Below, piece by piece: positions 1 through 13,760 of a stretch of DNA of 64,000 nucleotides. Source of the stretch: Lepas anatifera (Eukaryota > Arthropoda > Thecostraca > Lepadidae); NCBI GenBank assembly GCA_034440635.1, contig JAOTON010000773.1, positions 927,501 to 991,500 on the forward strand, given 5' to 3'. Below the pieces are notes generated by a model. It searched no databases. It had not been told where the DNA came from and worked only from the letters and a program-made list of their open reading frames with translations. The stretch's first letter is position 1. Each line of letters starts with the position of its first letter. Both the position numbers and the translations under genes were made by a program.

Positions 1-166
1 GAACTCGTCTGGTGACCTGACCTTGGGTGACCCGGGGTAAAAATTTCAGGGATGGTGGGAAATGATGCAGTGAGGTAGAGCTCAACCACGGTGCTGCGCC
101 TCATCGTCTTTCTGCTATCCCGGAAAACCTTAGGGGCCATCGATGCCCCGGTGGGGCGAGGGTTAA
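1..166. mobile_element. TTAA-flanked TIR element, family A, right end only
   Basis: Matches the right end of the full copy at 34003-35042 (GGTGACCTGACCTTGGGTGA, then CCATCGATGCCCCGGTGGGG) and stops at TTAA (163-166). The rest lies outside the window. Confidence 0.85.
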
Positions 167-547
167 ACGATTAACTAATCTCGAGACACATTAATCTCGA
201 GATTAAACACATATAATCTCGAAGAGCCACCTGCTTTTTATTGGGCCGGTTTCTGGTTCTTGGTTTGCACGAAAACCGGTCAGCCTTCAAGAATGGCCTT
301 CAGCAAAGGACACAAAAGACATTTTCGAACGGCGAACAGCGTGTCCCGCTGGTCGAAAGAGGGGAACTGGTCTCCATAGAGGGAAATCCGACGGATTGAG
401 AACCATTGCAGGGAGCTGGAGACAAGCCGGTTCCAGTTTGGTACGCCGGTCAGATTAGAAAATATTTGGGGCTAATATTCCCTTTCCTCAACTACCCGGA
501 CGGAGGGATAACCAGAAGAAATTGTCCTTAGAATATTTACTTCATCC

Positions 548-776
548 CATAGGAGGATCCAGGAGGGCAAAGGGGCACGTGCCCCCCCTCTCTGATCAAC
601 CTCGGTGAACCCTAAAATGTCGCGTCCCATCCCCCCCCAGGATGCGAAAATCGGCGCACACTGATAGGATTTAGCGTCCATCTGATAGGTTTTGCCGGTC
701 AAGGTGGCGCCCCCTGGTCCGGATGGTACCCTCCCCGGAAGTTACCCCCCGATCGGCAATCATGGATCCGACTATG
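548..776 (+). mobile_element. hAT-type MITE, family D, with exact 8 bp TSD
   Basis: TIR CATAGGAGGATCCAGG at the left and CATGGATCCGACTATG at the right. Flanked by identical CTTCATCC at 540-547 and 777-784, the 8 bp duplication expected of hAT transposons. No coding capacity. Confidence 0.92.
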
Positions 777-784
777 CTTCATCC

Positions 785-2728
785 ATTAGTACGCATGAAC
801 AAACAAGAAGAAAATCAAAATTGTTTTTAGAGTAAAACTTCCACGACCTAGATTCGAACCCGTATTACCCGTGTGAGAGTCTGGAATGGAGGCCACTATA
901 CCATCCCCGCCGTACGACACCTGCCCGATTTTAAAACTTTCCTGATTAGTTTTCTCAAGCTGAATATTTTGGACAAATTAATCTAATATGTGTATTTTTA
1001 AGGGTGAATAAAAATAAATTTAATACGAATACAGCATAAAAACATTTTCTACCCCCAAAAAATTATTTATAGAACTTAAAACTTTGATTGATAGAATAGA
1101 GGTGAAGAGCAGGTTACAGCCTATTATTGATATTGTTAGCAAATTTAAATAATTGTTGAGTGGCCTCCAAAAATTTAGCTGAAGATAAAGAAATGATTGA
1201 TAGTTCTAGAATCAGGATTTTTCAAATATTAAGAAACCACAATAAAAATTTTTGCGACAATGTCCCTTTAAACTGATATCAGAATCGAACCCGAGGACGC
1301 ATTTATCATGAATGGTGAAAAACAGGTATACGGGGTAAGAAAGTTATGCGCCCAGCAGCATAGGCGAAAACCGAGGTAACATGAGTCACGGTGCCCCTCC
1401 TGAAATGAAAAAATAGTTATTTAAGCCCAAGGCGTTGATAGGAAAGAAATGAATGCGTCGAATGGTTAACGGTGATCTCTTGCCTCTATGAGAATGTGTA
1501 TTCCATGTGCTTGAGGCAGTCAAATTTGCTGGTGCTACATAGGGGGTTTATTCCTGTCAACATTTGAGAAGGGGCCTTACTAATAGCGATGCGATGTTTT
1601 ATTGTTTAGCTTTGAAGGAAAGCCGTGTAATGCCCTGCTTGCCTCGCGTATGTTGTATATTGCAGACAAGTGCGTCTTATACTGCATTTCAAAACGACTC
1701 TTTGATATTATATATGTTTGATACGTCATTACAGAGCCAGATGTGCGCCGTCTGTTGTGCGCGGCGACATTAAAACCGTCCGTCATTCCCATTAGCACGC
1801 GTGTGCTTGCAACAATGCAAAGCTGCAGGTGCGCGGTATTGATCGACATTGCAGCATCATGCAGCATCTGCGAGATGGAGGCCGTGCTGTAGCGGTGTCG
1901 ATGCGGCTCATCGGTCCACCAGCGGTGCTCCGCCACATTCCAAAATCAAAATCCAGAACATGTCTGTCACCCCTGGGGACGTGTAATGAACCTGTGAGAT
2001 ACGAGATTGGCGCAAAAACCAGTATGGGCTTAAATCAGGGCGCCTCTCTCGTGCTTCATATTTGCATTTACGCAACACACCACATATACAGCAATCATTT
2101 ACATGCACACATGTTTCCATACATTCCTCCCTAGATTGTACGCTCTGGAATCAATGTCAGAAGGCCGCCCAGGATTTTCCGCGGAATGTGGCAGGTATGC
2201 CTGACATGACTTTTTTATCGGCCCATCTGCGTTACTGATTGCTTGGAATCCGGTCAGCATCGCGCAGATGTTTTTTTTATATATCTGGGACATTTTCGGC
2301 TACTGCAACCGTGGGGGGGGGGGTGACTACTGACTTGAGTGTTGCCACGAGGCGAAGGGATGGGGCTTTCAGAAAGTAGGGCAATCCCCTACCTCACTTT
2401 TGGCTGGTAATGCATTCCTCAAAATGGTTTTTACATTTCTCTTTGAAGGTGTCGAATGTAAGGAGGTAACGTATTTCACTGAGGATTGGCATGAAACCGC
2501 ACCGTTATTGAATACAACAACAACGTTTTGATAGTCCTTCTTACTAAATCAATGTATTGAAAATGGGCATAGGATCCCTCCGCTTGGCCCACTCCCTCGC
2601 TCTCCCGTGTTCGAAAATCTGGGGCGATACTTTTGCCTCAGGCATCGATTTTTTAATTGTTCGGTGAAGGAGGTGCCATTTCGAAAGGCCTGCGCTTTAA
2701 ATTACGCTTTAAACGTACCATAAACATA
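785..2728. other. Unassigned DNA
   Basis: Apart from the tRNA-like relic at 843-916 I see only AT-rich single-copy DNA, a poly-G run near 2310 and short random frames. Confidence 0.5.
843..916 (-). pseudogene. tRNA-like sequence (Glu-type relic or SINE head)
   Basis: On the minus strand: A box TGGTATAGTGG, anticodon-loop-like CTCTCACA, B box GGTTCGAATCT. Stem pairing is poor, so a working tRNA is unlikely. Confidence 0.45.
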
Positions 2729-2770
2729 TTATTTTGCATTCTTTAAGGCCATACTGTGGAGTCGATTTTC

Positions 2771-2981
2771 GTAGGATCTCGTTCGGACTTCCTCCACAAG
2801 AAGATATTGGGGTCGGAGCTTTTACTGTATTACAGTGCTTCGTCAGCGATGTCGTTCGAATATAAGATCGTTCGAATATATCTTATATTCCGAACGATCA
2901 TCGCTGACGAAGCACTGTAATACAGTACAAAGCTCCGTCCCCCAATATCTTCTTGTGGAGGAAGTCCGAACGAGATCCTAC
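2771..2981. repeat. Near-perfect 211 bp inverted repeat (foldback)
   Basis: Left arm starts GTAGGATCTCGTTCGGACTT; the right arm ends with its reverse complement at 2981. Arms are about 90 bp with very few mismatches around a small palindromic core (AATATAAGAT...ATCTTATATT). The 12-mer TTATTTTGCATT occurs at 2729-2740 and again directly after the right arm at 2982-2993. Confidence 0.95.
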
Positions 2982-2993
2982 TTATTTTGCATT

Positions 2994-5900
2994 GTAACCG
3001 CGGCACTTTTTTGTGATCGCTTTGACAACTTTTAGTGTAAAGTTGATGTCAGGGCCGATCAACGAGTTAGACGTCATTTCTAACCTCATGTAAGACGGGC
3101 TTACTCTCCCGAAATTTGATGACCAAACCAGGGTGTAGAGGGAGAGTGACAAAACCATGGACGCTGGAAGGTTGCGACCGCCCGCTTCGCTTTGGAGCCG
3201 TCCCTGCTCCTTCGGCGGGGGTGGGTACGAAAATAGCACAGTCGGCGCCGGGTTAATGGCTAAGCAGGCGCCCAACTCTGGGAACGGCTATCCACTATAT
3301 TGATGTTATGCGTTGCTCAGTTCAGGGTCACACGCATCACGTTGGTACTTCCGTCAGCCGACTCGATAGACGGAGTACGCCCTGCGTATTTACGCACATT
3401 CAAAAGGTCAGACGCAATGGCGCTCCCATTTGTTCCGCCGAATCTTGCACCGCCTGAGGGTGGCGAGGGCCGGTGGGTGTAGATTTATAAAGCCAGTAGC
3501 GCCCCATTCAGCGCGGCCACATGCAGCGGTTTGCGGTCAGTCACGTCGGTAATTCTCATCCAAGCCAGCGTCGGTGCCGGTTAGCCTACCACTCGTGGGG
3601 CCTGGACGCGCGCCTGCGCAGCAGGGGGCGCAGACAGTCCAGCTGTGGTGGCCGCGAGGCGGGCGGCCGCCGAAGGTCGTCTGGGGGCGCGTGAGCGCTT
3701 GTCCCGCGGCGCTGGAGGTCGTCTATTTCCGCTGGCGCTGCCCCCCCCGCCCCCGTCCCGGCGTCGCGGCCGCCCCAGGGGATGGGTCATGCTACTGACA
3801 AACACGTCGAGCGGAAAACTGCCAGGGGACGATAGGCGATGTGTTAGACAGAGGGTTGTCTGATAGGGATTCTGTATAGCCCGCTGTATACTTAAGATTA
3901 GTCGAAATATGGTGGGATTTACTTTATCCGCCATTTGGCGATATATTACATATATATGAATGGGTAAAATGGTCAATATTTATATTCTGTCGCACTCAGT
4001 TGTTGGTTTTTATGTTCTGTCGACTCTATTAAATTGCATATGCTGCATTCATTCTAAGTTTCACTAAGTTGAATTTGTTTTTCCTTCAAAGTAGCGTGGA
4101 GCAGCGTTGCGTTGGCAAAATGTTATGGTCTGTACATAAGTCGTAACCAGGATTTTCAGCGGACGCTATTTGTTAACGAAAAAAAAACAAGTTAACTGTT
4201 TTCATGCTTCGACACATGAGTTTTTCAGTACCTACTTTCCAAACAACGTTTGATAGATAGCATTTTGATTACCTCTTTATCTTGGTTTTCGTTCAGAATG
4301 TAAAGTTACCATACCCTCCTCGGATGCCCGTGGATGATTGGCGCCATTGCGCTACTTCGGCCCGGCTTCCACCCGCGCCATTTCCCGAGTTCTGGCGGGA
4401 ACATTACCCGCCTTTTTTGTGGCCGGCTGTGTACGCTGTTGTGGTCCCAGCGCGCTGCAGCGGCCCGCCGCGCCTCCGCCAAGGTTGGCCACATATCCGA
4501 AGACCGGGGAATCTCCCGGCTTGGAAAGCCCGCCCACTTCTTGTGCTTAGGCAACAAAGCCGTGGTCAGGACTGCGCCATCGTCTCGAGACTTGAAAGGA
4601 TGAGGATTTGCCGAGTGCAGCTGTTATATAGGAAGGCCTACGATGACTCGATGATGAATAGAAATCCTACGATGACTCGATGATGAATAGTACGAACTGC
4701 GGGAGACAACTGGGCACGGTATAACCTTAGGGGTGCGCCCGAAACCTTAGTAGTTTCTTGTGCGCCCGAAAGGCCAAGCCAATAAATAGTGGGAGTCAGG
4801 GGTCTATGTCCCCCCCCGTCCCCAATGGTCAATATCGTAACCATTCGCCCAAAAGCGTTGACTGGAAAGAAACGACTTCGAAATATTGCTTGGTCTTCCT
4901 CATGAAAAGATAAGCGTTCCAAAAACAATTTGATATTCACGAATGATCACTCGATTGAAACCATCAGCTCGGCAGTCTGTTGAATAGAAGCTGTCCTTAC
5001 AACGCTATCGACATCGCAGCCTGTCGTCGAACAAAGGCTGGCCTCGATTCAAAGAAAGCCGCCACGTGCGCTGGCCGGGCGTCCCTGGCCGTATCGATTG
5101 CGTCGTCTTCGACGATAGTCGGCGTCGACTGTGTGACGGCTGCGCCGGGTCGGTCGTGGCGGTCAGGGCACCGAATTAGCCGCGGCGCCCGCCAGAATGC
5201 GGAGCCGGAGGGGTCATGTTCGATAGCGATGGTGTGTCCTCCCGAACGATAGAGCTGTGACGATATGACTCCCGGTGGTGGGTGGTTGGTTTTGGTAGTT
5301 GGTGGTTGGTTTTTCTGGCCGGTACGCTACACCTAGAAACCGAGTCATCTTTGGATGCTATGCATGGGCTCATTTGGAAATCGCTTAACTTCTGAGGCCT
5401 CGATCGACGTAAAGTAAACGGGAATTGGCGCACCTAAGCTCTACAACCATATGATTTTTCCGGGTGCCGTTTCCGAGAATTATTCCACCTGATACTCAAA
5501 GTACACTTGAAACCATCTGTACTTTCATTGAAATGTTTATGGAGTCGTGAGGTTATTATGCTTTTGTGTAATAAGGCTTGATGGCTGGTAATAAGGCTTG
5601 ATGACTAATATTTTTCAGGCACCAAAATGGCCATACCACAAACAAAAAACCATGGCGTGATCTTTCTGCCTAAATATTTGTTTATTTTTCCTGTGTGTGT
5701 GTGTTTTTTTTTAACTGGAATCCTAATTTGTCCTTCCCAGCACCACCTTTTGGAAAGCAAATCCGCCAACATGCTCATTTCACTAGACCGCGGATGTTGG
5801 GTGTGTATGGGCGAGTCCGGATATTTCCCGTTTTCTGCTCGTCGTCTGTGATGAATATTCACAACGGCGTCCCAATTTTCGCCCCGACTTCACCTCAGAC

Positions 5901-6218
5901 TCCGCCACAGTAAACAGCTGTGTCCTGGTGTGTCTTCTTGAAAACATCAATCGCTCGTTCTCAGTTGACGCGGTTGACGGAGTTTTCATATGCGGATATG
6001 ATGCTGCTTTGAATTTTGCCCTGTGCCGATCATGAGTTGTGGTGGGGCGGGGAGGGGGAGGTGGCTACGTCACATGCCACGTGTCTTTTAGCAGGTGGCG
6101 CATCAGTAGCCGCGCTGGCGTGACCTCATTTTGAGGTGTATTAGGCGGCGCCGGTGAAACTGGCCCAGACGCGGTGGCGAGGGTGCACGAGTCTGCAACT
6201 GGGGACGCAGACGAATGC
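2994..6218. other. Unassigned DNA with GC-rich islands
   Basis: GC-rich patches at 3570-3790, 4330-4520 and 5060-5210 have open frames on both strands from composition only. A 29 bp direct duplication (CCTACGATGACTCGATGATG) lies at 4637-4691. No exon was supported. Confidence 0.5.
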
Positions 6219-6475
6219 CATAGGCGGATCTAGGGGGGTGTTGCCCCCCCGATCTGGTGCCTGGAATGGCCATGCTGCCCTCCGGAAAGGTCAATGGTGC
6301 CCCCTGTGACGTCCTTCTCACCCCCATACAGGATGCGAGTATAGGCGCCACCACGGCCCACGATAGGATTTGGCGCCCACCTGATGGGTTCTGCTGTCCA
6401 AATTTGGCGCCACTGGTCCGGATGCCCCCCCCGACCATGTGCCCCCTCCGATCGGCAATCCTGGATCCGCCTATC
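6219..6475 (+). mobile_element. hAT-type MITE, family D
   Basis: Ends CATAGGCGGATCTAGG and CCTGGATCCGCCTATC. Flanks ACGAATGC / ACAAGTGC match at 6 of 8 bases, a decayed duplication. Confidence 0.85.
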
Positions 6476-8889
6476 ACAAGTGCTCCTCCAACTGGGCACA
6501 CTAACAACAGCGATGTCCGTGTGTGACACGCTAGCCAAAGGACGCTCTGGTGTCGCAATACCTCATGTGTGGCGGTAGTTATTCCGTACCGTCGATGCTA
6601 ATTGCGATGAGTCATAGAACAGCATCGACGAATCAATACCAGACACGTCTGTCTCAGAGGTGTGTTTTTTATCTGCCTGGTCACCCTCAATTAACGGCCC
6701 TGTTAGTGGTTAAAAAAACTGAATGTTTAATTGTATTTCATTTTCAGAATTTTACGTTTGTGTATCTAGTTGAAAATATCTGCGTGATGGATAAAACAAA
6801 AGATATGTCTTGCGATCGTATTTATTGTGGTGGCTATCCGCTCCTGTTTGAAATGTGGGCACCCCAGACGTTTTTGTCGAAATCTGCTCCTGTGGTGTCT
6901 ATTGAGCTAACTACGCCGCTTTAGTTGGTGTCCGCTGAGGCTATTGATCAGCCGTACTTTTCACAGGGTGTTCTGATTCTTATTGGACCGCTCTCTGCAC
7001 GAGGGCGTCGCCATTTATTTCCTTGATGGCAGCCAGACCCAGCGATAGAAACCTTTATCCACCTTATTGTGCTATCCACTTATCCACGCTTTTTCCATGC
7101 ACTCACTTTTTGCCATCCGTCCGCCTATCCACTTATTTTTGCATTATCTGCTTTACCCACTCGAGTTAGAGAAACCTGCGAAAATTTCGTTTCGCTCTGC
7201 AAGACAACGTCACTGCATTTTCTTTCAATTTTTGTTGGGTACCATTGCCTGAATTATCATTCTTGTTTTCTTATCAGACATTTCTGTTTTCTATTTCGCA
7301 CACCAAACTTAGTTGAGGATCTTAGCGACCTGGAAGACGCAATAGCCAGTGCCGAACAGGAAACATGTTTGCTGTCGTATATGATAAGGAGGGTGCTGGT
7401 CCCCAGATAGTGAAGATTCGAAGGGCTGGGGGCCTTTAGCGGAACCGGGGACCAAAAACTGGCCTCTGTTTGCTTGTGAAATTATCCTACGCCTTGAAAA
7501 GCCTCCCAGCTCGGCTCCTTTGCCCATTTTTAATGAAATAATTTTTCGGAGGCCCGATAATTTAGCTAAGTGCTCGAGCCGCTCCACATTTCTAGAGGGG
7601 GGCGGGGGGCGGCTCCCAGGCTCCGCATGGCGATACTTCTGGTTTGCAGGTGTGCATTTGAGAATACGGTCATTAACCATCCGATGACTATAATCCAGCT
7701 TCAGATCCTGAGACTCAGTCCTGATTTAAGTAGTTTTGCCACGCTTCGTGTTGAGGAGGGCTGAGCCAAGGACAGCAACCATGATTTATAATCATGTATA
7801 ATGTATTTAGTAGCTTTGTCGCGTAGTAGCCACCGTAATGGAAAACCCCCACGTGGCTGGTGCTGTTACAGGAGGGAGTGGGGGGGGGGTTCGGACTGTG
7901 AAGGTCAGGGTGCATTTTGTGCGGCGGACGCTCTGGGCTAGCTGCGACGGTAAAGTTTGATATTTTTCAACGTGCCGCAGTGTCAGGGGCGTACATTTTT
8001 TAATATAATTTCGTGTTGTTTTGTAGGTTGTGTGTTAATTATAAGGACTTGTCCACCCGCCCACCACCCAACGAGCAACCCTAATGAAGGGTTAATTTAA
8101 AGCGTAACGTGAGGGCATTTGTGTACTTTCGCGTTTGCATACCTAATGTTTTATTGGGTGCTCCCGGAAACGTTCCCAGCCTCCCTTTCCCTCCCTCCCC
8201 TGAGGCATTTGAGCAACTTGTACACTTACGGTGAATTGGAGACATTTACTTGAAACTCGTAGAAGTGAAAGGTACCAGGCATGTCCCCACCGTTGTTTGA
8301 GTTTTGAAATTCACAAAATATTTGTTTAAAAGAAATGGGATTGAGCTTTTCATATATCCAAAGCAACGTAAAATAGAACTGTCTGCTTCCGTACTTTGAC
8401 AAGGGATTCTCCCTTGCCAGTGCGGTACAAGCCGAGGCCGTAGACCGAGGTTTTATTTATGTGAAAAACAAACATTTGATTTTTGCAGGTTTCCTCTTCA
8501 TGGTAAACTTCATAGGTGGCTTGTGCTACTATTGGTGTCGAGGTTTTGTATTAAATCTCATATGTGACCTATGTTTTCATTGATTTGAAATTTAAAAGTG
8601 AAGGGGCTCTTCTTGTGTTTCGTAGAGTTGGACCAATTATATGTGAAATGTAAATTGTGAAAATGAAAGAAAAGTACTGCTTGTAGGCCATAAATATCGT
8701 GTCGAAGTGACCGTGCAAGCATGCACTACCTTGATAAGCATATCATATCATCAAGACTAACATTAAGTTCAGCAAGCAGAAACAGCTGGGAAGTCGTGTC
8801 TCGTTTGGGTGCCAGAAACTAAAAGCTTGTCTCAGAAAGGGAGGACAATGCATAACTATCATTATTTACGAATTCGCGTTACATTTGCC
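6476..8889. other. Unassigned DNA
   Basis: AT-rich from about 6650. No splice-consistent exons, RNA genes or recognised repeats. Confidence 0.5.
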
Positions 8890-9062
8890 CTGTGCTTTGT
8901 GGACGTTAAACTTTGGCTTCTAAACTGACCCTTCATCGCGGGAGTTGCTCGTTAGGATGGTGGGGTCGGGGTCTCCGTGACAAGTCCACTGATGACTTCA
9001 GTGAGACTCCAACTCCAATAACCAAACTTGTAACAGCTTGGACAAAATCTATACAAAATTAA
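8890..9062 (+). mobile_element. tRNA-derived SINE, 5'-truncated copy 3
   Basis: Starts inside the body (CCTGTGCTTTGTGGACGTTA) and runs to the A-rich tail CTATACAAAATTAAA. The tRNA head is missing, as usual for truncated retrotransposition. Confidence 0.85.
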
Positions 9063-9119
9063 ATCCGCCTTTGGCAGCAGTGTTAAGTGTTGGGATTTCA
9101 GCAGAAACAGTCTGCGAGT

Positions 9120-9480
9120 GTCTCTGAAGCAGCGTGGGAGTGTGTTGTCGGCATCGGCAGCAGCCAGAGCCGCCTCTGGTGTGTTCTCTGGCTCCGCGCC
9201 GCCGCCGTCGCGTCGTTTCTGGCGCTGGGCGACGGTGCGCGGCGCCAGTGAAAACGCTCCCCCGCCGCCGGCGACGCAGCCACAGACAGCGGGTCGCCGC
9301 CAGGGCTGCTCTTGCTCAACCCTATCGCCGGCGCTGCCGGACCGCTTTTGGTCAGCGCTGTGCGTGGCAGCCAAGACCCTAGAATACCCGCGGCAGCAGC
9401 CGGGGGAGTGACGTCAGAAGGCTGTGTTGGGTGGAGACAGTGCAGACGCGCCGCGACACAGAGGGGTAGCTTGCAGTCGG
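9120..9480. promoter_or_regulatory. CpG-dense block with a CRE
   Basis: High CpG density compared with both flanks, and a perfect TGACGTCA at 9409-9416. It could be a promoter or first exon of an unseen gene, or a GC-rich repeat. No splice donor or start was convincing in either strand. Confidence 0.3.
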
Positions 9481-12400
9481 TTTGGTGGATGTTTCGCTGT
9501 TAATGCCTTAGTGCTGGTTAGAAATTAAGATCTCTCATGTCCAAGTCGTGAAAGTTTTTGCTACAGCAGGGAGGGATAGAGAGCGGAAGTGGGCATGAAA
9601 TGACCAGGCAGTTAGTTTACTGTAACTAGCCATGATCTTTGAAATCAATTTTTTTCAGAAATTAAAAAATTACTCCTCCAAAGCTGTTCCTAGAGGAACC
9701 ATAAGAGAAAAATATAGCCATAAGAATCATAACCATAAGAGGAAGATATATTTGTAAATTCCGGGTGTCCATTCCAAACACTTTCTTCTCATCTAAAATA
9801 AATCTTACAAATCTGCAGAGGGGTGTGCATCTAGCAGTATGGTATGGAAACTAATTGAAGCTGTTTCAGTGGCAGGTTTGACTTCGTATAGCTTTTTGGT
9901 TAATAAAAAAACTTAAATTAACTTCGAGAATTGTACTCTTTGTCTAATTTTACTTTCTCAATGGCAGCTTCAGAACACGGAATATATGTTTGAAAGCTTA
10001 TGTGGACTATCCGAAAACATATTTCGGACTGAAAGATAAGCGCTAGTAAATATGTCGTTAATAAGTTCTGTGTGACATGTCACGAATGGTGGGAACCCGT
10101 TTCGGTTCGTGGTGGAATGATATTATTATAACTTGAACCGAGCGGTAGGCACCACGATTTAAGACCCTGACGGGTCTTTTGTGCCGATCGCGCCCGGTGA
10201 ATGTCTAACGTGTCTGATGAAAAATGAAATAAACTAAATACATGCACACATAAGACAGCTGGTTGTGGCTGGTCCAACCACGTTCTATAGTCTAATCAAT
10301 ATCAAGTAGCTGCTTTTGCTCCGTTCTGGACAGAGAACGCACATCCACGTTCTGTGCCCTCGCTGCTGCCGTGCAACCCTTCTGCTGATCCAGATGGTCG
10401 GCTTTTTGCTGCCAGACCACGGAACAAAGCCGCGCTCCGTGGTGAGGCAATGAGCGACTGTGGCTTGCGTCGATATCTTGCGTGGGTTTTCAAGGAACCT
10501 TCATCGGGTCAGATGGTACAGTTTGGATACGGAAGGCGGTCTTCTACCGAGGATTGAACCCACCTTAAATCCTTGCTATCCTAATCTTTACACTGGCAAC
10601 AAATCTATCAGGCCGTTCGGCCCGGCTGTTTTAGAAGGTGAAGCTTAGAGACATACGCGTTGAAATGGGGGAATTGGCGTCCAATGTTCAGATTCTTAAT
10701 ACGCGGAGGTACGGGAAATCATGCGCCACCTTCGCTGGTACGGGGAGCGTTTACCCGCCCCGCCTCCTAAGATCTCAGGAGCCTAATGAAGCCAGATTAG
10801 TGATGAATAACACGGGATATCTAGCATGTGTCATGACCCTGGCAGCAAAAAGCGGAAAGGGCTATTAGGTAGCCTGTCCTGATTTCCCTTAAAAATGTGA
10901 TCTGCAATTTTTGGTCGGGCCACTCCTGAGCTGACCAGAGGTCAAATTGTTCTGTAGCGGCTGACTCAGCAGAGCTATGGAACTCTTGTGACTACCGTTG
11001 CGATTCTCTCGTCAAGCCCGATCGAATGATGTATCGTACTCACTGGCCCCGTCAGATTCTAGGATTGACCTGGTCCAAGGTCAGATTTGCCCATGCATTG
11101 CCAATAGAGCGGCCGCGTTCTGGCTGTTGGGAAAATGCATCAGTATAACAATCTCAGGTCATCGGCATATAAATCCTGCTACAACATGGGTTGAGGGTGA
11201 CATGACCTTAGATGTCTTGCGCCTAAAGTTGTGATTCAAGTCGCGGAAAAGGCTTGATAACAGGCGTACCGAATACGTCGCCGCGGTTAAATCACCTTCT
11301 GAAAAACTTGGGGGTATCCCCCTTATCTGTGCGTGCTTACCATTAATCTCTTGGTGTTACTTGGAAAGAAGTGTGCTATATAAATGTTTCTTGAAGTTTA
11401 TGTTTTTATTCACTGATGGCGCCTCAATCAACTGAAAAATGGGATCAACGGATTATTCCTGTACTGAATCTTCATTTATTGGGCCTTCGTTTTCGTTATC
11501 CAGGCTTGGACCGCCTGCCATTTTAGCTTAGACCTGAGTCTCCCCAGCTTGATCCGATTGTCGTCGCATCCGATCTTCCAACGCATCGGACGTCTAATGC
11601 CAGTTCAGGCTTTCAAACGCTGACTTCACTAACTCAAAGTTCAGATTGATGCTGTTCTCTTCCCGCGATGGTTGGTCATTAATTGTCCGTGCTGACGCAG
11701 CCCCGGTGACGAATACGTTTCTCGTCGCGCGTTGTTCCCTGAAGTGCTCTGGTTCGTCTCTCTGATTATCGCGACTTGGACCTTGCGATCGGTTTCTTTT
11801 GTGCAACATCTGGCTGCACCATCGGGGGCGGAACCATGTCTGTGGATGCCGCGGGTCAATACGCCCCCCCCCATCGCTAGGTGGTAGTTCATATCCGCTG
11901 CTTTCTTCGAGCGCGGGAATGTGTTGCTACGGTGAGATAGATCGTGTATCTTTTTCCCACCCATTTGCTGTCCTGGATCCGCCTCTGGCTCCATTTGACG
12001 TGATCGAGAGGGTCAGGGCTACGCCCGATCGAGGGCGCCGTTCGCTGACGTCGGACAGCTGGCTCAGGGAGGTGAGAAGCCCCTCAACCTTTCGCCAGTC
12101 CCAAGACGCACAGGACTGAGCCTGCCCCCCGCCCCCCCCGTCCTCCCCTTTCCCCTGCAGGGGAGCGTTAACAGCCTTAGGAGTGATGTCCCATCCCTTG
12201 CATGAGACTGCCGTACATCTGTGCCGTGCATATATCATTAGCCGGCGCGAGGAAAAAAGCTTAGGCTCAGGTTGGTAGGCTTCACGTCTCACCCCACAAT
12301 GTATCGATTTGGGGCTGCTTACATTGGGCTGTCGGCCAGGGGAGGATCCAGGGGACGTAGGATTGCCTATCCTCCGGAACAGAATGGGTGGCGGCCCTGC

Positions 12401-13760
12401 TTCCGGGGAGCAGTAATGGCCACTTGTCTCTCCAACTCAAAGCACAACACATTTTTCCGACAATTGATGATAAAATGATAAGTAAAGTAGAAAGCATTTG
12501 TGAGACATCATATGGGGTGCATCTCAGCCAATATAGCCCCGCCCCCTGCCATCAAATATTGAAAATGTTGGAAACCAAGCAGACTCCTCCTTTTATCTAG
12601 CCTGTCCCTCTTCAAACCCCGAAAACGGTGCGCCTCATGTCGGCCGTATCTGTAGTAGTGGTATGGGAACATGATGCGGATCAAAGAACAGGATGAATTT
12701 CGAGGTAACAACACTACTTTTTCCAGGTTTGATTCGATACGAGACGGGATGGGAGTTTTTCTAAACATGACTGAAAAACGGCATGCAACGGGAGAAGACT
12801 CGGGTACATTTACTGGGATGGAACGGAACGGGGCAGACTTATATGGGATGGGTGCTGAAGCGTCCCTTGCTGACGACTCGTTAGCAACCGATTGACCCAG
12901 ACTGACCCTTCCACTGTCCGTGCGTTGTCTGCCGCACTCAGCTGTCGGGAATGGCTCGTCGCCGGTCTAACAGCAGGCATTCGTCCAGGACCTGAGATTT
13001 TAGCATTATAAAAGACAGCCTGGCGCGATGTTTCTGTCACGTGTTCACCGGACTTTTGTTCGTCGAACGTTGCGACGAGGGCGCGGCGGTGGCGGCGGCG
13101 GTGATCGTCGGTGCCGACGGGGCCGGTGCGCTGGCAGCCGACGCCGCCGCCCTGTGTCCTGTCACGTCCGCGATGACAGAAATAGAACGGGTTGACGCTG
13201 CCTGACAGATCGGACTGCAATGGCAGCGGTGGAGGGTGGGAGGGTGCTGGTGTTAAGTTTAGACTTGGCGGAGTAGCCGTCCTAAAGCTACACCTAAGCG
13301 GCCGTCTTATTTTTTTACAGGTGAAGGAGTGGAATTTTCCTAAGCCGGGCTCTGTGTGCCAGGACTGGCGTCACGGTGTTGTAACCGTGAAATTGGGCTC
13401 ACTGTTCAGCACAGTGCACATTCGTGTGACCGTGCACGGAGTGTGTTAAGCTGGGTGAGACGCGGGAATATCCAACTTGTCTACAGTGATCTTTTCCGAG
13501 CGACTGTCCTGATGTCCGAGGGATTCTGATGGGGCAAAACCTAACCTAACGTGACCTTGATCTGATCTGGCTTAATCTACCTAGTCTTACTACCCGCGAG
13601 GCCTTCCTGTCGATTTTCCGAGAACATAGGCGAGATCACGAGCATTCGCGAAAAGCAAACACTGTCCGAATTCTAGCGTTAAAGTGCTACTCCAGTGTCC
13701 GCTTTTTATCATTTCACTTTACAAAGTAAATTAAGCTCAACGCTGCGGTGGTTGGCAAGG
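9481..13760. other. Unassigned DNA
   Basis: A B-box-like GGTTCAATCC (minus strand) near 10550 may be a SINE relic. A GC-rich patch at 13070-13160 has no convincing exon. Nothing else was recognised. Confidence 0.5.

Noticed and set aside
3574..3976. Long overlapping frames on both strands in GC-rich DNA
   Set aside because: Open by composition; no splice sites, start context or recognisable domain.
13541..13550. Arthropod telomere-like CCTAACCTAAC (also TTAGGTTAGG at 49903)
   Set aside because: Only two units each; chance occurrence or ordinary intron sequence.
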